A stretch of DNA of 64,000 nucleotides from Bdellovibrionales bacterium (GCA_947502835.1 CANNBJ010000003.1:248001-312000); one strand, 5' to 3'; counted from the first letter of the stretch, positions 16,851 to 26,380 are shown. Numbers and translations are program-made. The notes: generated from the sequence alone by a model not told the origin.

Positions 16851-17496
16851 AATCAGTTCTCCAAGCCCTGGCACAAATGAAACCAAAGGCTCCATAGTAG
16901 ATCACATTCGGAATCACACGCACAGCAAAGCCCATGTCGTTCGTAGGAACAGGCAGGACAAGGATAAGCACGTCAGCGATCACCCAAAAAGAATAGAAAG
17001 TGAGCGAAAGATTCCGGATGCGCCTTGCAGGTGCGACCCGGTCAAGTCGGGTGAGTTTTCCGTACACCAGAATCCAAACCAGAAACATGGATTCGTAGGT
17101 CAGAAAGAGGATTCTGGGTGTCTGACCCAGTGTCATCGCTCCCGCAAGAATCGGGACCACAAGACTTGAGGCGACTCCCCGCCAATGGAACTTCCTTGAA
17201 TCCATTGCAAGAAAGATCCGATAATCCCCGGCCCAGACAAAAAGAAACGGGATGATGGAGGCAAGCTGTGCGGGGAGCGTGCCCAATCCAACCACATGAT
17301 TGGCTGTAAGCCACGAATCGAGGGTTGAGATGAGCGCCCAGAGAAGAATGAAATTCCGGATCGGACGTTTTTTTTCAGAAGCAAGACTTCGAAGGCTAAG
17401 CAAGGCAAGTCCGGTTCCAAAAAGATTGGATAGCCACAGCAGCATCGGATGCTGAATCGGGCTCTGGTAGAAAGCTTCAAAAACGGAAGGGTTCAC
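16837..17496 (-). CDS. Multi-spanning membrane protein of unknown function
   Basis: A protein of 219 residues with six or seven hydrophobic segments (around 18-36, 48-65, 75-95, 108-125, 130-145, 165-185, 190-208) joined by short basic loops such as SLASEKKRP and RLDRVAPARRIRN. I do not recognise the family. It overlaps the cytochrome gene by 4 bases and the GH1 gene by 14 bases, so it is translated with them. A quinone- or haem-linked partner for the neighbouring cytochrome is possible but not shown. Confidence 0.6.
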   Translation of the reverse strand: MNPSVFEAFYQSPIQHPMLLWLSNLFGTGLALLSLRSLASEKKRPIRNFILLWALISTLDSWLTANHVVGLGTLPAQLASIIPFLFVWAGDYRIFLAMDSRKFHWRGVASSLVVPILAGAMTLGQTPRILFLTYESMFLVWILVYGKLTRLDRVAPARRIRNLSLTFYSFWVIADVLILVLPVPTNDMGFAVRVIPNVIYYGAFGFICARAWRTDYESA

Positions 17497-18356
17497 TTGG
17501 GTTTCCTTTCACGTGAGATCGGAGAGGAGATGCTCTTTAGGTACTCCACCACTTCGCGGGCAATGAGGGCGCGATCGGGATGATCCGGGGCCAAGGGCGG
17601 CATCCCATTCGGGATTCGAAAGGATGCAGGGTTCAAGAGCCATTCCGGCAGCAACTCAGTTCGCCAATACCGGGTGACATTCCGCGGAGAATGGAGCTCA
17701 GGCCCAACCTTGCCCCCGACGCCTCCCAAAGAGTGGCATTTCAGGCAATGTACTTTGAAATTCGAAAACCCTCGAAATTCAGCAGGGGATGCGCCTTTTT
17801 TTGGAAGGGGAATCGAATCGCCTGCACCCAAGATCTCAATTTTCGCCTCCGTCCATTGAAAGGGCCATCCATAGTCGCCCTCTGCCCGAATAGCGAGGTC
17901 CTTGATGTTTTCCCATACGAGGTAGGCCGGAAACAGGTCAGTGAGCTTCTCGGGTGCGACATCTTTTTTCAGGATTTTGAATTCAGTTTGTCCGGTTCTC
18001 CGGATGGCAAGAAGCGCGCGATGCTCAAGGATTCGGCTCAAGGGGACGCTCAGCTGATATCCATCAAGGCACCTCATGCGAAGTTGATGGGTGGTTCCGA
18101 GCTTCTGCCATTGGTCTCCATAAACACGGTCCATGACCTCAGTCAGGGAATACCCTTCGAATTCAATTTCTGTTTTTTCATACGGGTCCATGACCCGAAG
18201 TTTTTGGAGCGCAAGCGAGGAGTCCTTGGTTTTTTGATCAAGGGCTCCTTCGAAGTGCACCGGCAGCAGGAAAGTGGCCGCAGTTGCTTTTGGAAGTGAA
18301 ATCGAAACGCAAATGACCGCCGAAATCAAAAGCGACAGGCAACTCATTGGTGCCAT
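17493..18356 (-). CDS. Periplasmic c-type cytochrome with molybdopterin-domain-like N-terminus
   Basis: A protein of 287 residues. A signal peptide covers about 1-26. The region 30-160 (with EGYSLTEVMDRVYG and RCLDGYQLSVPLSRIL) loosely resembles the sulfite-oxidase-like molybdopterin fold, but no cofactor cysteine is obvious. The C-terminal third is a monohaem cytochrome c domain with CLKCHSLGG (haem attachment) and NGMPPLAPDHPD supplying the likely axial methionine. It would carry electrons in the periplasm. It overlaps folE by 13 bases and the membrane protein gene by 4. Confidence 0.72.
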   Translation of the reverse strand: MAPMSCLSLLISAVICVSISLPKATAATFLLPVHFEGALDQKTKDSSLALQKLRVMDPYEKTEIEFEGYSLTEVMDRVYGDQWQKLGTTHQLRMRCLDGYQLSVPLSRILEHRALLAIRRTGQTEFKILKKDVAPEKLTDLFPAYLVWENIKDLAIRAEGDYGWPFQWTEAKIEILGAGDSIPLPKKGASPAEFRGFSNFKVHCLKCHSLGGVGGKVGPELHSPRNVTRYWRTELLPEWLLNPASFRIPNGMPPLAPDHPDRALIAREVVEYLKSISSPISRERKPK

Positions 18357-18898
18357 GAGCCGGTTTCAAATTCGGTCCGCGTGAAGGCGTTGGGATCGGA
18401 TGGTCCACGACTGCACATGCACAGGTGCCGGCCGTCTGAGGTCACGCGGACCGCGCGCGCATGTCCGGATTTCATGATTTCCTCTGCGATTTCTTTTACG
18501 AGATCCTCTTGAATCTGAAAGCGTCTTGCATAGGCTTGCACAAGACGGGGGAATTTTCCGAGACCCAGAATCCGATCACCGGGAAGGTATTCGATGCTGA
18601 TCTTGCCGAAAAATGGAAGAAAGTGATGGGCACACAAAGAATAATAGGTGATGTCCGCAATGGTCACTTTCGATACCCGCTCGCCGGGTTCGACTGTGCG
18701 GGTGATCTTCAGGATCTTTGACGGATCCATCTCGTAGCCCGAAAGAAGCTCGCGATAGGCTTTCACGACTCGCTTCTCGCATGTCAGCTCTTCTTCCGGA
18801 TCTGGAATTTCTCCCCGCCCGAACCACGCGAGAGCGCGGGGGTCTTTCGTGATATTTTTTGAAATCCAATCGATCAGGTGATTTGAGGAATGAGCCAT
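18344..18898 (-). CDS. folE: GTP cyclohydrolase I
   Basis: A protein of 184 residues that converts GTP to 7,8-dihydroneopterin triphosphate, the first step of folate or tetrahydropterin synthesis. The zinc and catalytic motifs are intact: YSLCAHHFLPFFGKI (Cys and two His), the stretch from GLGKFPRLVQ to YARRFQIQE, and the second zinc cysteine in HLCMCSRGP. The length matches the family. It is the first gene of a minus-strand operon whose other members have no folate role. An 80-base divergent region separates it from the next plus-strand gene. Confidence 0.95.
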   Translation of the reverse strand: MAHSSNHLIDWISKNITKDPRALAWFGRGEIPDPEEELTCEKRVVKAYRELLSGYEMDPSKILKITRTVEPGERVSKVTIADITYYSLCAHHFLPFFGKISIEYLPGDRILGLGKFPRLVQAYARRFQIQEDLVKEIAEEIMKSGHARAVRVTSDGRHLCMCSRGPSDPNAFTRTEFETGSWHQ

Positions 18899-18978
18899 GT
18901 GCGCAGGGTAAACGGACTCGGTAAAAAACGCCAGCAGGAGCTGGTATTGTTCGAAAAACAGAGGTAGTGTTCGGGTCG

Positions 18979-19593
18979 ATGAAATTGCGATTGGGCTGGA
19001 TGGTTTTTCTTCTAAGTTTCTTGGCCGCCGGGCGTTCGGGAGCCGCTGATGTGAAACGAATCGCCGAGAGGTATCAAGCGGAATTCCATTCCGGATACAC
19101 CGAGGGGCAGTGCGGGCAGAACATCAACGGGTTTCTCCTGCGCTTGATTCAATCGCGGGTGGACATTTCCTGCGTTGTCGGCTTTTTCGGGGACGGGGGT
19201 GGTGATGTTTCCGTGTATCACGCACGGAATCTCCATGGAGTACCTGAGCGACGAACTTGGTTTCACCATTATTTCATCGTGATTCCGACTCATGCGGGAT
19301 GTGCGCGTGAAGCCTATCAACCAAGGACAACCGATCAGGTGGTCGATTTCGACTTTGGCAATGAGCCCCGCCTGGTGCCCTTTCGTGAATATTTGGAGAC
19401 CATGTGGCTCTCCAAACGTCTTCATTCCAACCCTGCAGCGGTAAGGACGGATTTTTCGGCAGGCATCACCTCATTTCAGGTGGTGGATGCATCTCGCGCT
19501 TTGCGTGCACGGACGCCCGACGAAAGAAAACGATCCGTGATGATCGAGAAGCTCAGGCTACGCGAAGCTTATCTTTCAATCTTGGGCAATTGA
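18979..19593 (+). CDS. Exported protein, possible papain-like cysteine hydrolase
   Basis: A protein of about 204 residues with a signal peptide (MKLRLGWMVFLLSFLAAGRSGA). The order of QCGQNINGF, then RTWFHHYFIVI, then VVDFDFGNEP matches the Cys-His-Asp order of papain-like or NlpC-like hydrolases. This is pattern matching only; I do not recognise the family. A GTG at 18967 is an alternative start, but its GAGG is too close. The 3' end overlaps the convergent gene by 25 bases. Confidence 0.5.
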   Translation: MKLRLGWMVFLLSFLAAGRSGAADVKRIAERYQAEFHSGYTEGQCGQNINGFLLRLIQSRVDISCVVGFFGDGGGDVSVYHARNLHGVPERRTWFHHYFIVIPTHAGCAREAYQPRTTDQVVDFDFGNEPRLVPFREYLETMWLSKRLHSNPAAVRTDFSAGITSFQVVDASRALRARTPDERKRSVMIEKLRLREAYLSILGN

Positions 19594-20624
19594 GCGTCCC
19601 TCACCGCATCTGAAAACACCTGCCGGAATACCGGGGTCGGTACGGTCACGGAAATCAAGTCGAGCTCCCCGTTCTCGATTCCGCGAAGACCGTGTTTCAT
19701 GAGAATGTAATTCACTTGAGCCATGGCAATGGAATAGTTCACGCGATCAAATGGCAAACCAGCCGAGAAGATTTGAATATAGTCCGCAAGCAAGTGAAGG
19801 AGCTTTTCTTCAGGAGCGTCCGAGGGAAGTTGTCTCAGTGTTTCCATAATGGATGCAAGTTCTTCAACATAGGTTTTCGAGACAGGGTTCGATGGATACC
19901 GGTAGCGAATGAGAAAGTCCTGACTCCCTGGACCGACGTTGAGAGTTGTCAGTTGGACCTCGGGCTGGTGGGGCTCTGGGATCGCATGAATGGGTACCTG
20001 GTAACTTCGACCGGGAGCTTCTTCTTCGAGATAAGTACGGAAAGCCGGGGGTAGGGACCCCGGCGTGAAATGCTCCGAGATTTGAAAATGCAGATAGGGA
20101 CTCATGAAAAGGCTCGACATTTCATACCGAAAGCGACCGCGGCTTGAGGGCGAGAGGGCATGGCTGTCAGAAGTGGAGAGGTAGGGATGGTTTCCGTCCA
20201 GCCCCATCGTAAGGATCACATGTTGGATCCGCAGCATTCTTTGGAAGGATTCTTTGCTCTCGCCTTCAAACCAGGGTGCAAAGGATTCGCGGATTGAATC
20301 AGTGATGTTCTGAAGGTAGTTTTGATTCAGGATTGGTTCTCCCGCATGTCGTGTGAACAAGCGAATCACCTCCCGATCCTGAAGAGAGTGTTCCCGCAGG
20401 AGGGTGATCATCGGTGATTCGATGATCACTTCTGACTTTTTTGGAGAGGGGCGTCCCAGCACCCATTCGCGAGCTCGAACGAGAGAATCGCGACAGGAAA
20501 AGGGAGCAGCCCATCCCAAATCCGGGGCTTGGATCGAGAAGAGTGTCCAGGCAAGCAGGACGCGAACCGAGAGCCGAGAAAAGGGGATGTGGAGGGAATC
20601 CATGCTTGAGTGTTTTGGTACCAT
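19569..20624 (-). CDS. Exported protein of unknown function
   Basis: About 351 residues. A signal peptide is visible (FSRLSVRVLLAWTLFSIQAPDLGWA), followed by mixed helical and strand sequence without a recognised domain. The C-terminal 80 residues (around LLADYIQIFSAGLPFDRVNYSIAMAQ) are predicted helical. The start may be the ATG at 20624 or the one at 20603; neither has a good ribosome site. It is divergent from the helicase gene, with about 120 bases between them, and its 3' end overlaps the convergent gene at 18979-19593. Confidence 0.5.
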   Translation of the reverse strand: MVPKHSSMDSLHIPFSRLSVRVLLAWTLFSIQAPDLGWAAPFSCRDSLVRAREWVLGRPSPKKSEVIIESPMITLLREHSLQDREVIRLFTRHAGEPILNQNYLQNITDSIRESFAPWFEGESKESFQRMLRIQHVILTMGLDGNHPYLSTSDSHALSPSSRGRFRYEMSSLFMSPYLHFQISEHFTPGSLPPAFRTYLEEEAPGRSYQVPIHAIPEPHQPEVQLTTLNVGPGSQDFLIRYRYPSNPVSKTYVEELASIMETLRQLPSDAPEEKLLHLLADYIQIFSAGLPFDRVNYSIAMAQVNYILMKHGLRGIENGELDLISVTVPTPVFRQVFSDAVRDAQLPKIER

Positions 20625-20743
20625 ATTTAGGTCGGTTTTGGTTGGATTTTGTTCAAGTACATTTGAAAAAAGCCGGGGGTTCACTCCCATTTCAACGATT
20701 CAAGTGGAGCTTGCCTCAGGGCAGTATTGCGCTTTTGGTTGAA

Positions 20744-23700
20744 ATGGTGGCAGACTCGGCAACAAACATGACTGAACAGCGACCTCAGGGCAATCGGCGC
20801 CGAAGGCATAGACCTAGACGGCCCGAGAAAGCAGCGCCCCCCGAACCCCAAGTTACAGAAGCCGCAAGCGGCGAGGCACCGCCACGCCCGGAGCGTCAGG
20901 ACCGTCCTGCCGGGAATCCCAGTGGCTTGGAACAGCGGTGCATCAGGCAGTTCCCAAGATCTGTTCTTGGTCGGGGCCGTCAGTATTTTCAAACAGGAAA
21001 AGTTTCTGATCCGACCATGATGGGGGAGGCATTTTCCCTCACGGTGATCGGACAAGGCGAGCGGTACGCCATCTGGGTCGATTTCTCAAAGGCTGCCGCC
21101 GCCGGGACCGTGGAGGTTCGTTGCACCTGTCCCTATTTTGAAACGGCAGGGCTTTGCAAGCACCTTTGGGCTTCGATCATCAAGCTCGAGCGCTCAGGCC
21201 TTTCGGCAAGGGTGCCAGGCACAGGGCATCTTCGCCTTCTCCGGGATGGCGGGCGCCCGGCCAACTCAGTCTCCAATGGGCAAAGGCCGGTCTTTGGACC
21301 AACCGTGCCCCAGGGAGCAGGCTCTGCAGCGAACGGGTCTTGGACCGAAAGATTGGATCAGATTCAGGGCAAAAGCGGTCGCTCCGTCAACGCTGGGAAC
21401 ATGAGTGCCGCGTTTGTGATCAATGCGATTGAAATGGCCACCACTGGAAAACTGGTTCTTGATTTCTGGAGCCGTCGTCGTGGAATGGGCAGCGATGCGG
21501 GGCCGCTTCGTCCGGATCGCGCACCCGATAGGGATCTTCAGCTTCTCGCCGACCCCCGCGATCAGGAAGTGGTCGCGCTCCTGACCCGAACGAGTGATCC
21601 CAAAATGGTGACTTCGTTTGGCCGCTCCTGCACCCGCTTTACAGTAGACCCCGTTGTCGAGTCCCAGATCCTGACGACTCTTACGGGATCAGGAAACGCT
21701 TTTCTTTCCCGCTCGCCAAACGGTTCCCCCGACAATGCGGATCGCCCCCTTCGAATGGATCGAGGCAAGCCGTGGGACATGGAATTGGAAGTTCAGGACG
21801 CGGGCGCGCGCTATCGCCTAAGCGGAGTGCTGAAGCGCGATCAGGAGACCCGGCCGATCAGTGAGCCGATCGGGGTGCTGAGCTCAGGACTTCTCCTTTT
21901 TGGCGATCAGATCGGACGCTTAGCCGAACCTCGCCATGCGAAATGGATCAAGAATCTGCGTCAGGGCGAATTTTTCGTCCCGCGCGAGCAGGTCGATGCT
22001 TTTGTGAAACGCATTTTTACCGATGCGGATGCCCCTACTGTGAATTGGCCTGAAGGCTTGGCGTGGGAGAGAAGCGTGATCGAGCCCGTTCCTCAAGGCG
22101 TTTTCCTGCCGCTTGGAAACGATCCCTCCACGGGACGCATGACGCTTACGGTGAGCTTTGATTACGCAGGCCATGTGGTTGCACTGTCTGATTCTTCGAA
22201 AAGCGTGGTCGATGTGGAGAACCGCAAGGTTTACATTCGCAACTCCGATTTTGAAGAGGCTGCTCTTACCCAGGCGCTCGAGATTCTTCGCGAGTCCTCG
22301 GGCGCGGTACCCATGAACGACCTGCAGCGCTCGGCGACCGAACTCAGTCAGAACGGGTGGCGGGTGATGATTGAAGGGCAGCGCGTGATTCTTGCCGAAG
22401 ATCTGTCGCTGAATGTTTCATCCTCGACCGACTGGTTTGATGTGAGCCTCTCGGCGTCCTTTGCGGGAAATCCCTTCCGAAAGGAAGAGATTCTGGCACT
22501 CCTGGAATCCAAGAGCACAACGGTGCGACTGAAAGACGGCTCGATCGGATTTTTGCCCGAGGAATGGATTGCACGCTATTCGACCTTGAAGGGACTAGGC
22601 GAACAGTCCGAGCCAGGCTTGCTTCGCTTCAAGAAAAGTCAGGGACTACTCCTGAATGCGGCACTTGGAGACGATGATGATGTCCGCGGAGACAAGGGCT
22701 TTGAATCGTTTCGAACCCGCATCCTGAAGTATGATCTGACCAAAACCGTGAAAGCGCCGGTCGGGTTCAAGGGCAAACTTCGAAATTATCAAAAAGAGGG
22801 CCTCACCTGGCTTACTTTTTTAAAGGATTTTGAATCGGGCGGGGTGTTGGCCGATGACATGGGGCTTGGAAAAACCATTCAGGTGCTCGCGTTCCTGCTG
22901 TCCCGAAAGAAGGAGTCGAAGGGTCCGTCTCTCGTGGTGGCCCCGAAGAGCTTGGTGTTCAACTGGATGGATGAGGCCGAAAAGTTCGCCCCAACATTGA
23001 AGGTCGTCCGCTATGTCGGAGAGGGGCGCAAGAAGATCACCCAAGAGATCGGAGACGCGGATCTGGTAGTCACGACCTATGGCACGCTTCGGGCGGATAT
23101 CGAAAAGCTTCGCACTCAGGAGTTTGATGTCGCAATCATCGATGAAGCCCAGTTCATCAAAAACCCGAAATCTCAGGCGGCTGTTGCGTGCAAGCAACTG
23201 AGGGCTAAGCACCGGATTGCCCTCACAGGCACGCCGATCGAAAACTCGATTCAAGACTTGCTGTCGATTCTGGAGTTCACGAATCCCGGGCTTTTGACCT
23301 TCCCTGCGGGTGCGGACGCACCAAAGGATGTGGAATCGGCACTCGCGCGGCTTCTTCGTCCCTTCATGCTGAGACGTACCAAAGAGGCGGTATTGACCGA
23401 GCTTCCAGAAAAATCAGAACAGGTCTTGTTCTGTGAAATGAGTGCGGACGAAGCAGAATACTATTCTGTGATTCGCGAGCGCTACCGCGAATCGATTGAG
23501 CAATCAGTCGAGAAGAACGGACTCGCGAAGTCAAAGCTCCATGTTCTTGAGGCTTTGCTTCGCTTGCGCCAGGCGGCTTGTCACGCGGGCCTCATTGATG
23601 AGGCGAAGCGGGATGTGCCGAGTGCCAAGCTTGAGCTGCTGCTAACGCAGCTGAAAGAGGTGATTGCAGAAGGGCACAAGGCGATCGTGTTTTCGCAGTT

Positions 23701-24130
23701 CACGAGCCTGCTGTCTATTGTGAAGTCATCTTTAGAGGCAGAGGGGATTGCATACGAGTACTTGGACGGGCAGACCGTGGACCGCAAAGCCCCCGTGGAT
23801 CGCTTTCAATCAGACGGAGGAGCGCCGGTGTTTGTCGTGAGCCTGAAAGCGGGCGGAACCGGATTAAATCTCACACTTGCGGATTATGTGTTCATCCTCG
23901 ATCCGTGGTGGAACCCGGCAGTCGAGGCGCAGGCGATCGGGCGGGCGCACCGGATGGGGCAAAAGAACAAGGTCTTCGCCTATCGTTTGGTCGCACGGGG
24001 AACTGTTGAAGAAAAAATCCTCGAGCTCCAGAAGAAGAAAAAAGGAATTGCCGAGTCGATCGTGTCCGAAGATACCGATTTCATGAAGAAGCTGTCAAAA
24101 GAGGATCTCGCGAATCTTTTCGAGGTTTGA
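20744..24130 (+). CDS. SNF2-family ATPase with SWIM zinc finger
   Basis: A protein of about 1128 residues. A basic, proline-rich N-terminus (RRRRHRPRRPEKAAPPEP) is followed by a SWIM zinc finger at about 126-140 (CTCPYF...GLCKH). The Swi2/Snf2 motor occupies the last 450 residues: DDMGLGKTIQV (Walker A, about 703), IDEAQFIKNP (about 798), LTGTPIENS, and the second lobe with SLKAGGTGLNLT and IGRAHRMGQ (about 1064). These proteins translocate on duplex DNA and remodel bound protein; bacterial HepA-like members act on RNA polymerase. The start is uncertain (ATG 20744 or 20768). A frame open back to 20441 overlaps the divergent gene and is not used. It has no obvious partner gene. Confidence 0.88.
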   Translation: MVADSATNMTEQRPQGNRRRRHRPRRPEKAAPPEPQVTEAASGEAPPRPERQDRPAGNPSGLEQRCIRQFPRSVLGRGRQYFQTGKVSDPTMMGEAFSLTVIGQGERYAIWVDFSKAAAAGTVEVRCTCPYFETAGLCKHLWASIIKLERSGLSARVPGTGHLRLLRDGGRPANSVSNGQRPVFGPTVPQGAGSAANGSWTERLDQIQGKSGRSVNAGNMSAAFVINAIEMATTGKLVLDFWSRRRGMGSDAGPLRPDRAPDRDLQLLADPRDQEVVALLTRTSDPKMVTSFGRSCTRFTVDPVVESQILTTLTGSGNAFLSRSPNGSPDNADRPLRMDRGKPWDMELEVQDAGARYRLSGVLKRDQETRPISEPIGVLSSGLLLFGDQIGRLAEPRHAKWIKNLRQGEFFVPREQVDAFVKRIFTDADAPTVNWPEGLAWERSVIEPVPQGVFLPLGNDPSTGRMTLTVSFDYAGHVVALSDSSKSVVDVENRKVYIRNSDFEEAALTQALEILRESSGAVPMNDLQRSATELSQNGWRVMIEGQRVILAEDLSLNVSSSTDWFDVSLSASFAGNPFRKEEILALLESKSTTVRLKDGSIGFLPEEWIARYSTLKGLGEQSEPGLLRFKKSQGLLLNAALGDDDDVRGDKGFESFRTRILKYDLTKTVKAPVGFKGKLRNYQKEGLTWLTFLKDFESGGVLADDMGLGKTIQVLAFLLSRKKESKGPSLVVAPKSLVFNWMDEAEKFAPTLKVVRYVGEGRKKITQEIGDADLVVTTYGTLRADIEKLRTQEFDVAIIDEAQFIKNPKSQAAVACKQLRAKHRIALTGTPIENSIQDLLSILEFTNPGLLTFPAGADAPKDVESALARLLRPFMLRRTKEAVLTELPEKSEQVLFCEMSADEAEYYSVIRERYRESIEQSVEKNGLAKSKLHVLEALLRLRQAACHAGLIDEAKRDVPSAKLELLLTQLKEVIAEGHKAIVFSQFTSLLSIVKSSLEAEGIAYEYLDGQTVDRKAPVDRFQSDGGAPVFVVSLKAGGTGLNLTLADYVFILDPWWNPAVEAQAIGRAHRMGQKNKVFAYRLVARGTVEEKILELQKKKKGIAESIVSEDTDFMKKLSKEDLANLFEV

Positions 24131-24175
24131 TCCCACCGGTTCTGTTTTAACAGGAGTGTGGTAAGATGGTTTATC

Positions 24176-25153
24176 ATGAGTTTCAGGGTTTGCGCGGGCA
24201 TTGCAATCAGTTTGGTTTTGTTTCCAAGCCTCACCTTTGCTGCTGCTTGCCGCGATGAGCTCGTGTCGATTGCATCCCCTTCTTTGATTCCCACTCAGAG
24301 CGGAATCGACCTCTTGAAAGGCAAGCCCACTCTCCATCGGGTGGAACAGGGCCAGATCGAGGAATTTGGAAACCACGCCAGGCAAATTGCAAACTCGGGA
24401 TCGAGCAATCGGGGTGTGTTCAGACTGATCGAAAATAGAAAAACTAAGTCCATCTTGAAGATCACTCTTTATCGGGTGAGCGAGGCGCATCCTTCAGGGT
24501 TCTTAAGCGCACTTCAGGGAATGATCCTTCAAGCCCGTGAAGGCGGTCCAAAGGTTTACGACTTTGGCAGTATTGTCGAGCCCAATGGGCGCCGCTATTT
24601 CTATGTTGAACTTGAACCCCTTTTTGCTGGTGAGAGGGTCTCAAACTTGAAGGATTTGAAATTCGATCAGCCGAATCTGATTCGCGAGCTTTCGGAAAAA
24701 CAGGTTCCGGTGGCCAAGAAAATGGGAGAACAGCTTGCGTCGGTGTTTGAGCGCAGGATCCTCCCGATCGATCCTGATTTTTTTGTCAGCCAATCTGGAG
24801 AGGTGCGATGGATCGATGGCGAGCGCTGGACCGATGTGGGTTCCTATCGAAACCGGGTCTATGAGTTTGGCGATTGCTTTTGGACGATTTACGAATACTT
24901 AAAAAAGGCAACCGGAAGGGATGAAGCACTTTGGAGACGGAACTCCAGAGCTTTTCTGGGCTCCTTTTTTCTCAGGCTCAAACAGAGTCCCTTGATGAGT
25001 GATTCAGATCGGGCGCGCTTTCTTCGGGAAATATTTAAAGGTCAGATTTCAAAGGACTTGCTTGATTTCGCAAGTTCTCGATCCATTCCAGCAAATGAGG
25101 TCAAGCGGATCTATCAGGATGCGCTTGAGGCATATCATGGTTCCGGGTTGTGA
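24176..25153 (+). CDS. Exported protein of unknown function, faintly kinase-like
   Basis: A protein of 325 residues with a signal peptide (MSFRVCAGIAISLVLFPSLTFA). The middle has GVFRLIENRKTKSILKITLY, GGPKVYDFG and DPDFFVSQSGEVRWIDGE. The order loosely recalls a kinase-like N-lobe strand, hinge and catalytic/metal loops, but no key motif is convincing. It starts 45 bases after the helicase stop, so the two may be co-transcribed. An in-frame GTG at 24158 has GGAG only one base away. It is convergent with the metalloprotease-like gene, 7 bases apart. Confidence 0.5.
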   Translation: MSFRVCAGIAISLVLFPSLTFAAACRDELVSIASPSLIPTQSGIDLLKGKPTLHRVEQGQIEEFGNHARQIANSGSSNRGVFRLIENRKTKSILKITLYRVSEAHPSGFLSALQGMILQAREGGPKVYDFGSIVEPNGRRYFYVELEPLFAGERVSNLKDLKFDQPNLIRELSEKQVPVAKKMGEQLASVFERRILPIDPDFFVSQSGEVRWIDGERWTDVGSYRNRVYEFGDCFWTIYEYLKKATGRDEALWRRNSRAFLGSFFLRLKQSPLMSDSDRARFLREIFKGQISKDLLDFASSRSIPANEVKRIYQDALEAYHGSGL

Positions 25154-25160
25154 TCGGTGA

Positions 25161-26309
25161 TCAAACCACTCTTCGTGTTCTGTTCCACTGAAAAATGGAG
25201 TAAAGGAACACAAAGAAGAAGCAAACCTTCCCAAGTTTCAGAAAATGATCAGTGATCTCCGAAAGACCCCAGCCATAGGTTTCGTTTAAAACTTTGAAGT
25301 CTGAATCCAATCCATATGCAGCGATTTCAGGCAGTTCTTGTTTTCCCGATCGGATCTCCTGAAAGAAGAAGAATCTTTGAACCATACCGTATGCTCCGCA
25401 GAATAGAAGCGCCGGCCGGATCAATGCCCATTGGCGCACAGGAACTTGATGGAAGAATGCGCAGACCAGGAGAGTCCCTAAAATCCACGTGCCACCCTCT
25501 CCACCGTAGGTGATTGCCATGTTCTGCTGGGTTGGAGAGAGAACCCAGGTGAACCAAAACGATAAGAACATGAATCCTTGTGAAATCAGAAGCGGAAAAC
25601 GCAGCTTCTTTTGATGGGAATAATTTGCAAAAAAAAGCAGAATCAGGTTCGTAATCACATAGATCCAGACCGATCGAGTGTACGATAGACGTAAGGTGAC
25701 GAAGGGGAGTGGAACTGCAGCACGAGAGCAGAGCCACGCTGTCATGGCATGCCCCAACTCGTGGATGGGCATTGAAATTGCTCCATACAGGAAAAAGCGA
25801 ATGATCGGAAAAAAAGATTCAATCAGGGCGCTCAGTGCAAATGCGCACGGAAGTGCCAGTAAATTTACCCAGCGGTCATTGGATGTGGGCATGAAAGAGT
25901 CTTCATGAATATTCTCGACCGAGGGAGCGGTGAATTCCCTCCGAATCCTTTGAACTGCCGCGTATTCTCCTGCATCAAGCAAGATCCCCTCGCATTCCGC
26001 GCAGTAGTCAATTTCCAGCTCTGCCATCGGAGAGAACTTCATGACTTTGAGATCCTTCTCCGGAATACAGACTGGGCACTTGAGTCCGGAGTCTCGCGAT
26101 CGCCGAAGAGAAAACGCGAGGTCGGGGAGATCCTTCGGAAGACCACAAATCTTTCCGATGCCGCCTGCCTTGAACCACATGACCTTGCAGTCCTGACAAA
26201 AATCCACCGTGGTCACTAGATCGATTTCAAAGGGTGAAACCGCCTCTCCACACTTCGGACAGGGGAAGCCCTGAGGATCCTGAGGGTTGGGCTTTCTAGG
26301 GTCAGTCAT
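25161..26309 (-). CDS. Membrane metalloprotease-like protein with two N-terminal zinc ribbons
   Basis: A protein of 382 residues. Two TFIIB-type zinc ribbons occupy about 15-125: CPKCG...CQDCKVMWF and CPVC...CAECEGILLD. About six to seven membrane segments follow. SMPIHELGHAMTAW (about 180) carries HExxH inside a hydrophobic stretch, the zinc site of site-2 protease (M50)-like enzymes, and the whole recalls M50-type or peptidase-associated membrane proteins. A second zinc ligand motif (usually NPDG) is not obvious, so activity is uncertain. The cytosolic ribbons could bind a substrate tail or nucleic acid. Confidence 0.65.
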   Translation of the reverse strand: MTDPRKPNPQDPQGFPCPKCGEAVSPFEIDLVTTVDFCQDCKVMWFKAGGIGKICGLPKDLPDLAFSLRRSRDSGLKCPVCIPEKDLKVMKFSPMAELEIDYCAECEGILLDAGEYAAVQRIRREFTAPSVENIHEDSFMPTSNDRWVNLLALPCAFALSALIESFFPIIRFFLYGAISMPIHELGHAMTAWLCSRAAVPLPFVTLRLSYTRSVWIYVITNLILLFFANYSHQKKLRFPLLISQGFMFLSFWFTWVLSPTQQNMAITYGGEGGTWILGTLLVCAFFHQVPVRQWALIRPALLFCGAYGMVQRFFFFQEIRSGKQELPEIAAYGLDSDFKVLNETYGWGLSEITDHFLKLGKVCFFFVFLYSIFQWNRTRRVV

Positions 26310-26380
26310 TTCCCCTCCGCCGAAAAAGGATTGTTTCAGTTTTCATCCTTCTTCAATGATAACCGAAGCGATAGAAATGA

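Noticed and set aside
20744-24130. SNF2 helicase as part of a phage-defence system
   Set aside because: There is no nuclease, methylase or other defence-type neighbour, and lone SWIM-SNF2 proteins are common housekeeping genes.
24176-25153. Secreted protein kinase
   Set aside because: Only loose resemblance; catalytic HRD-like and DFG-like residues cannot be placed with confidence.
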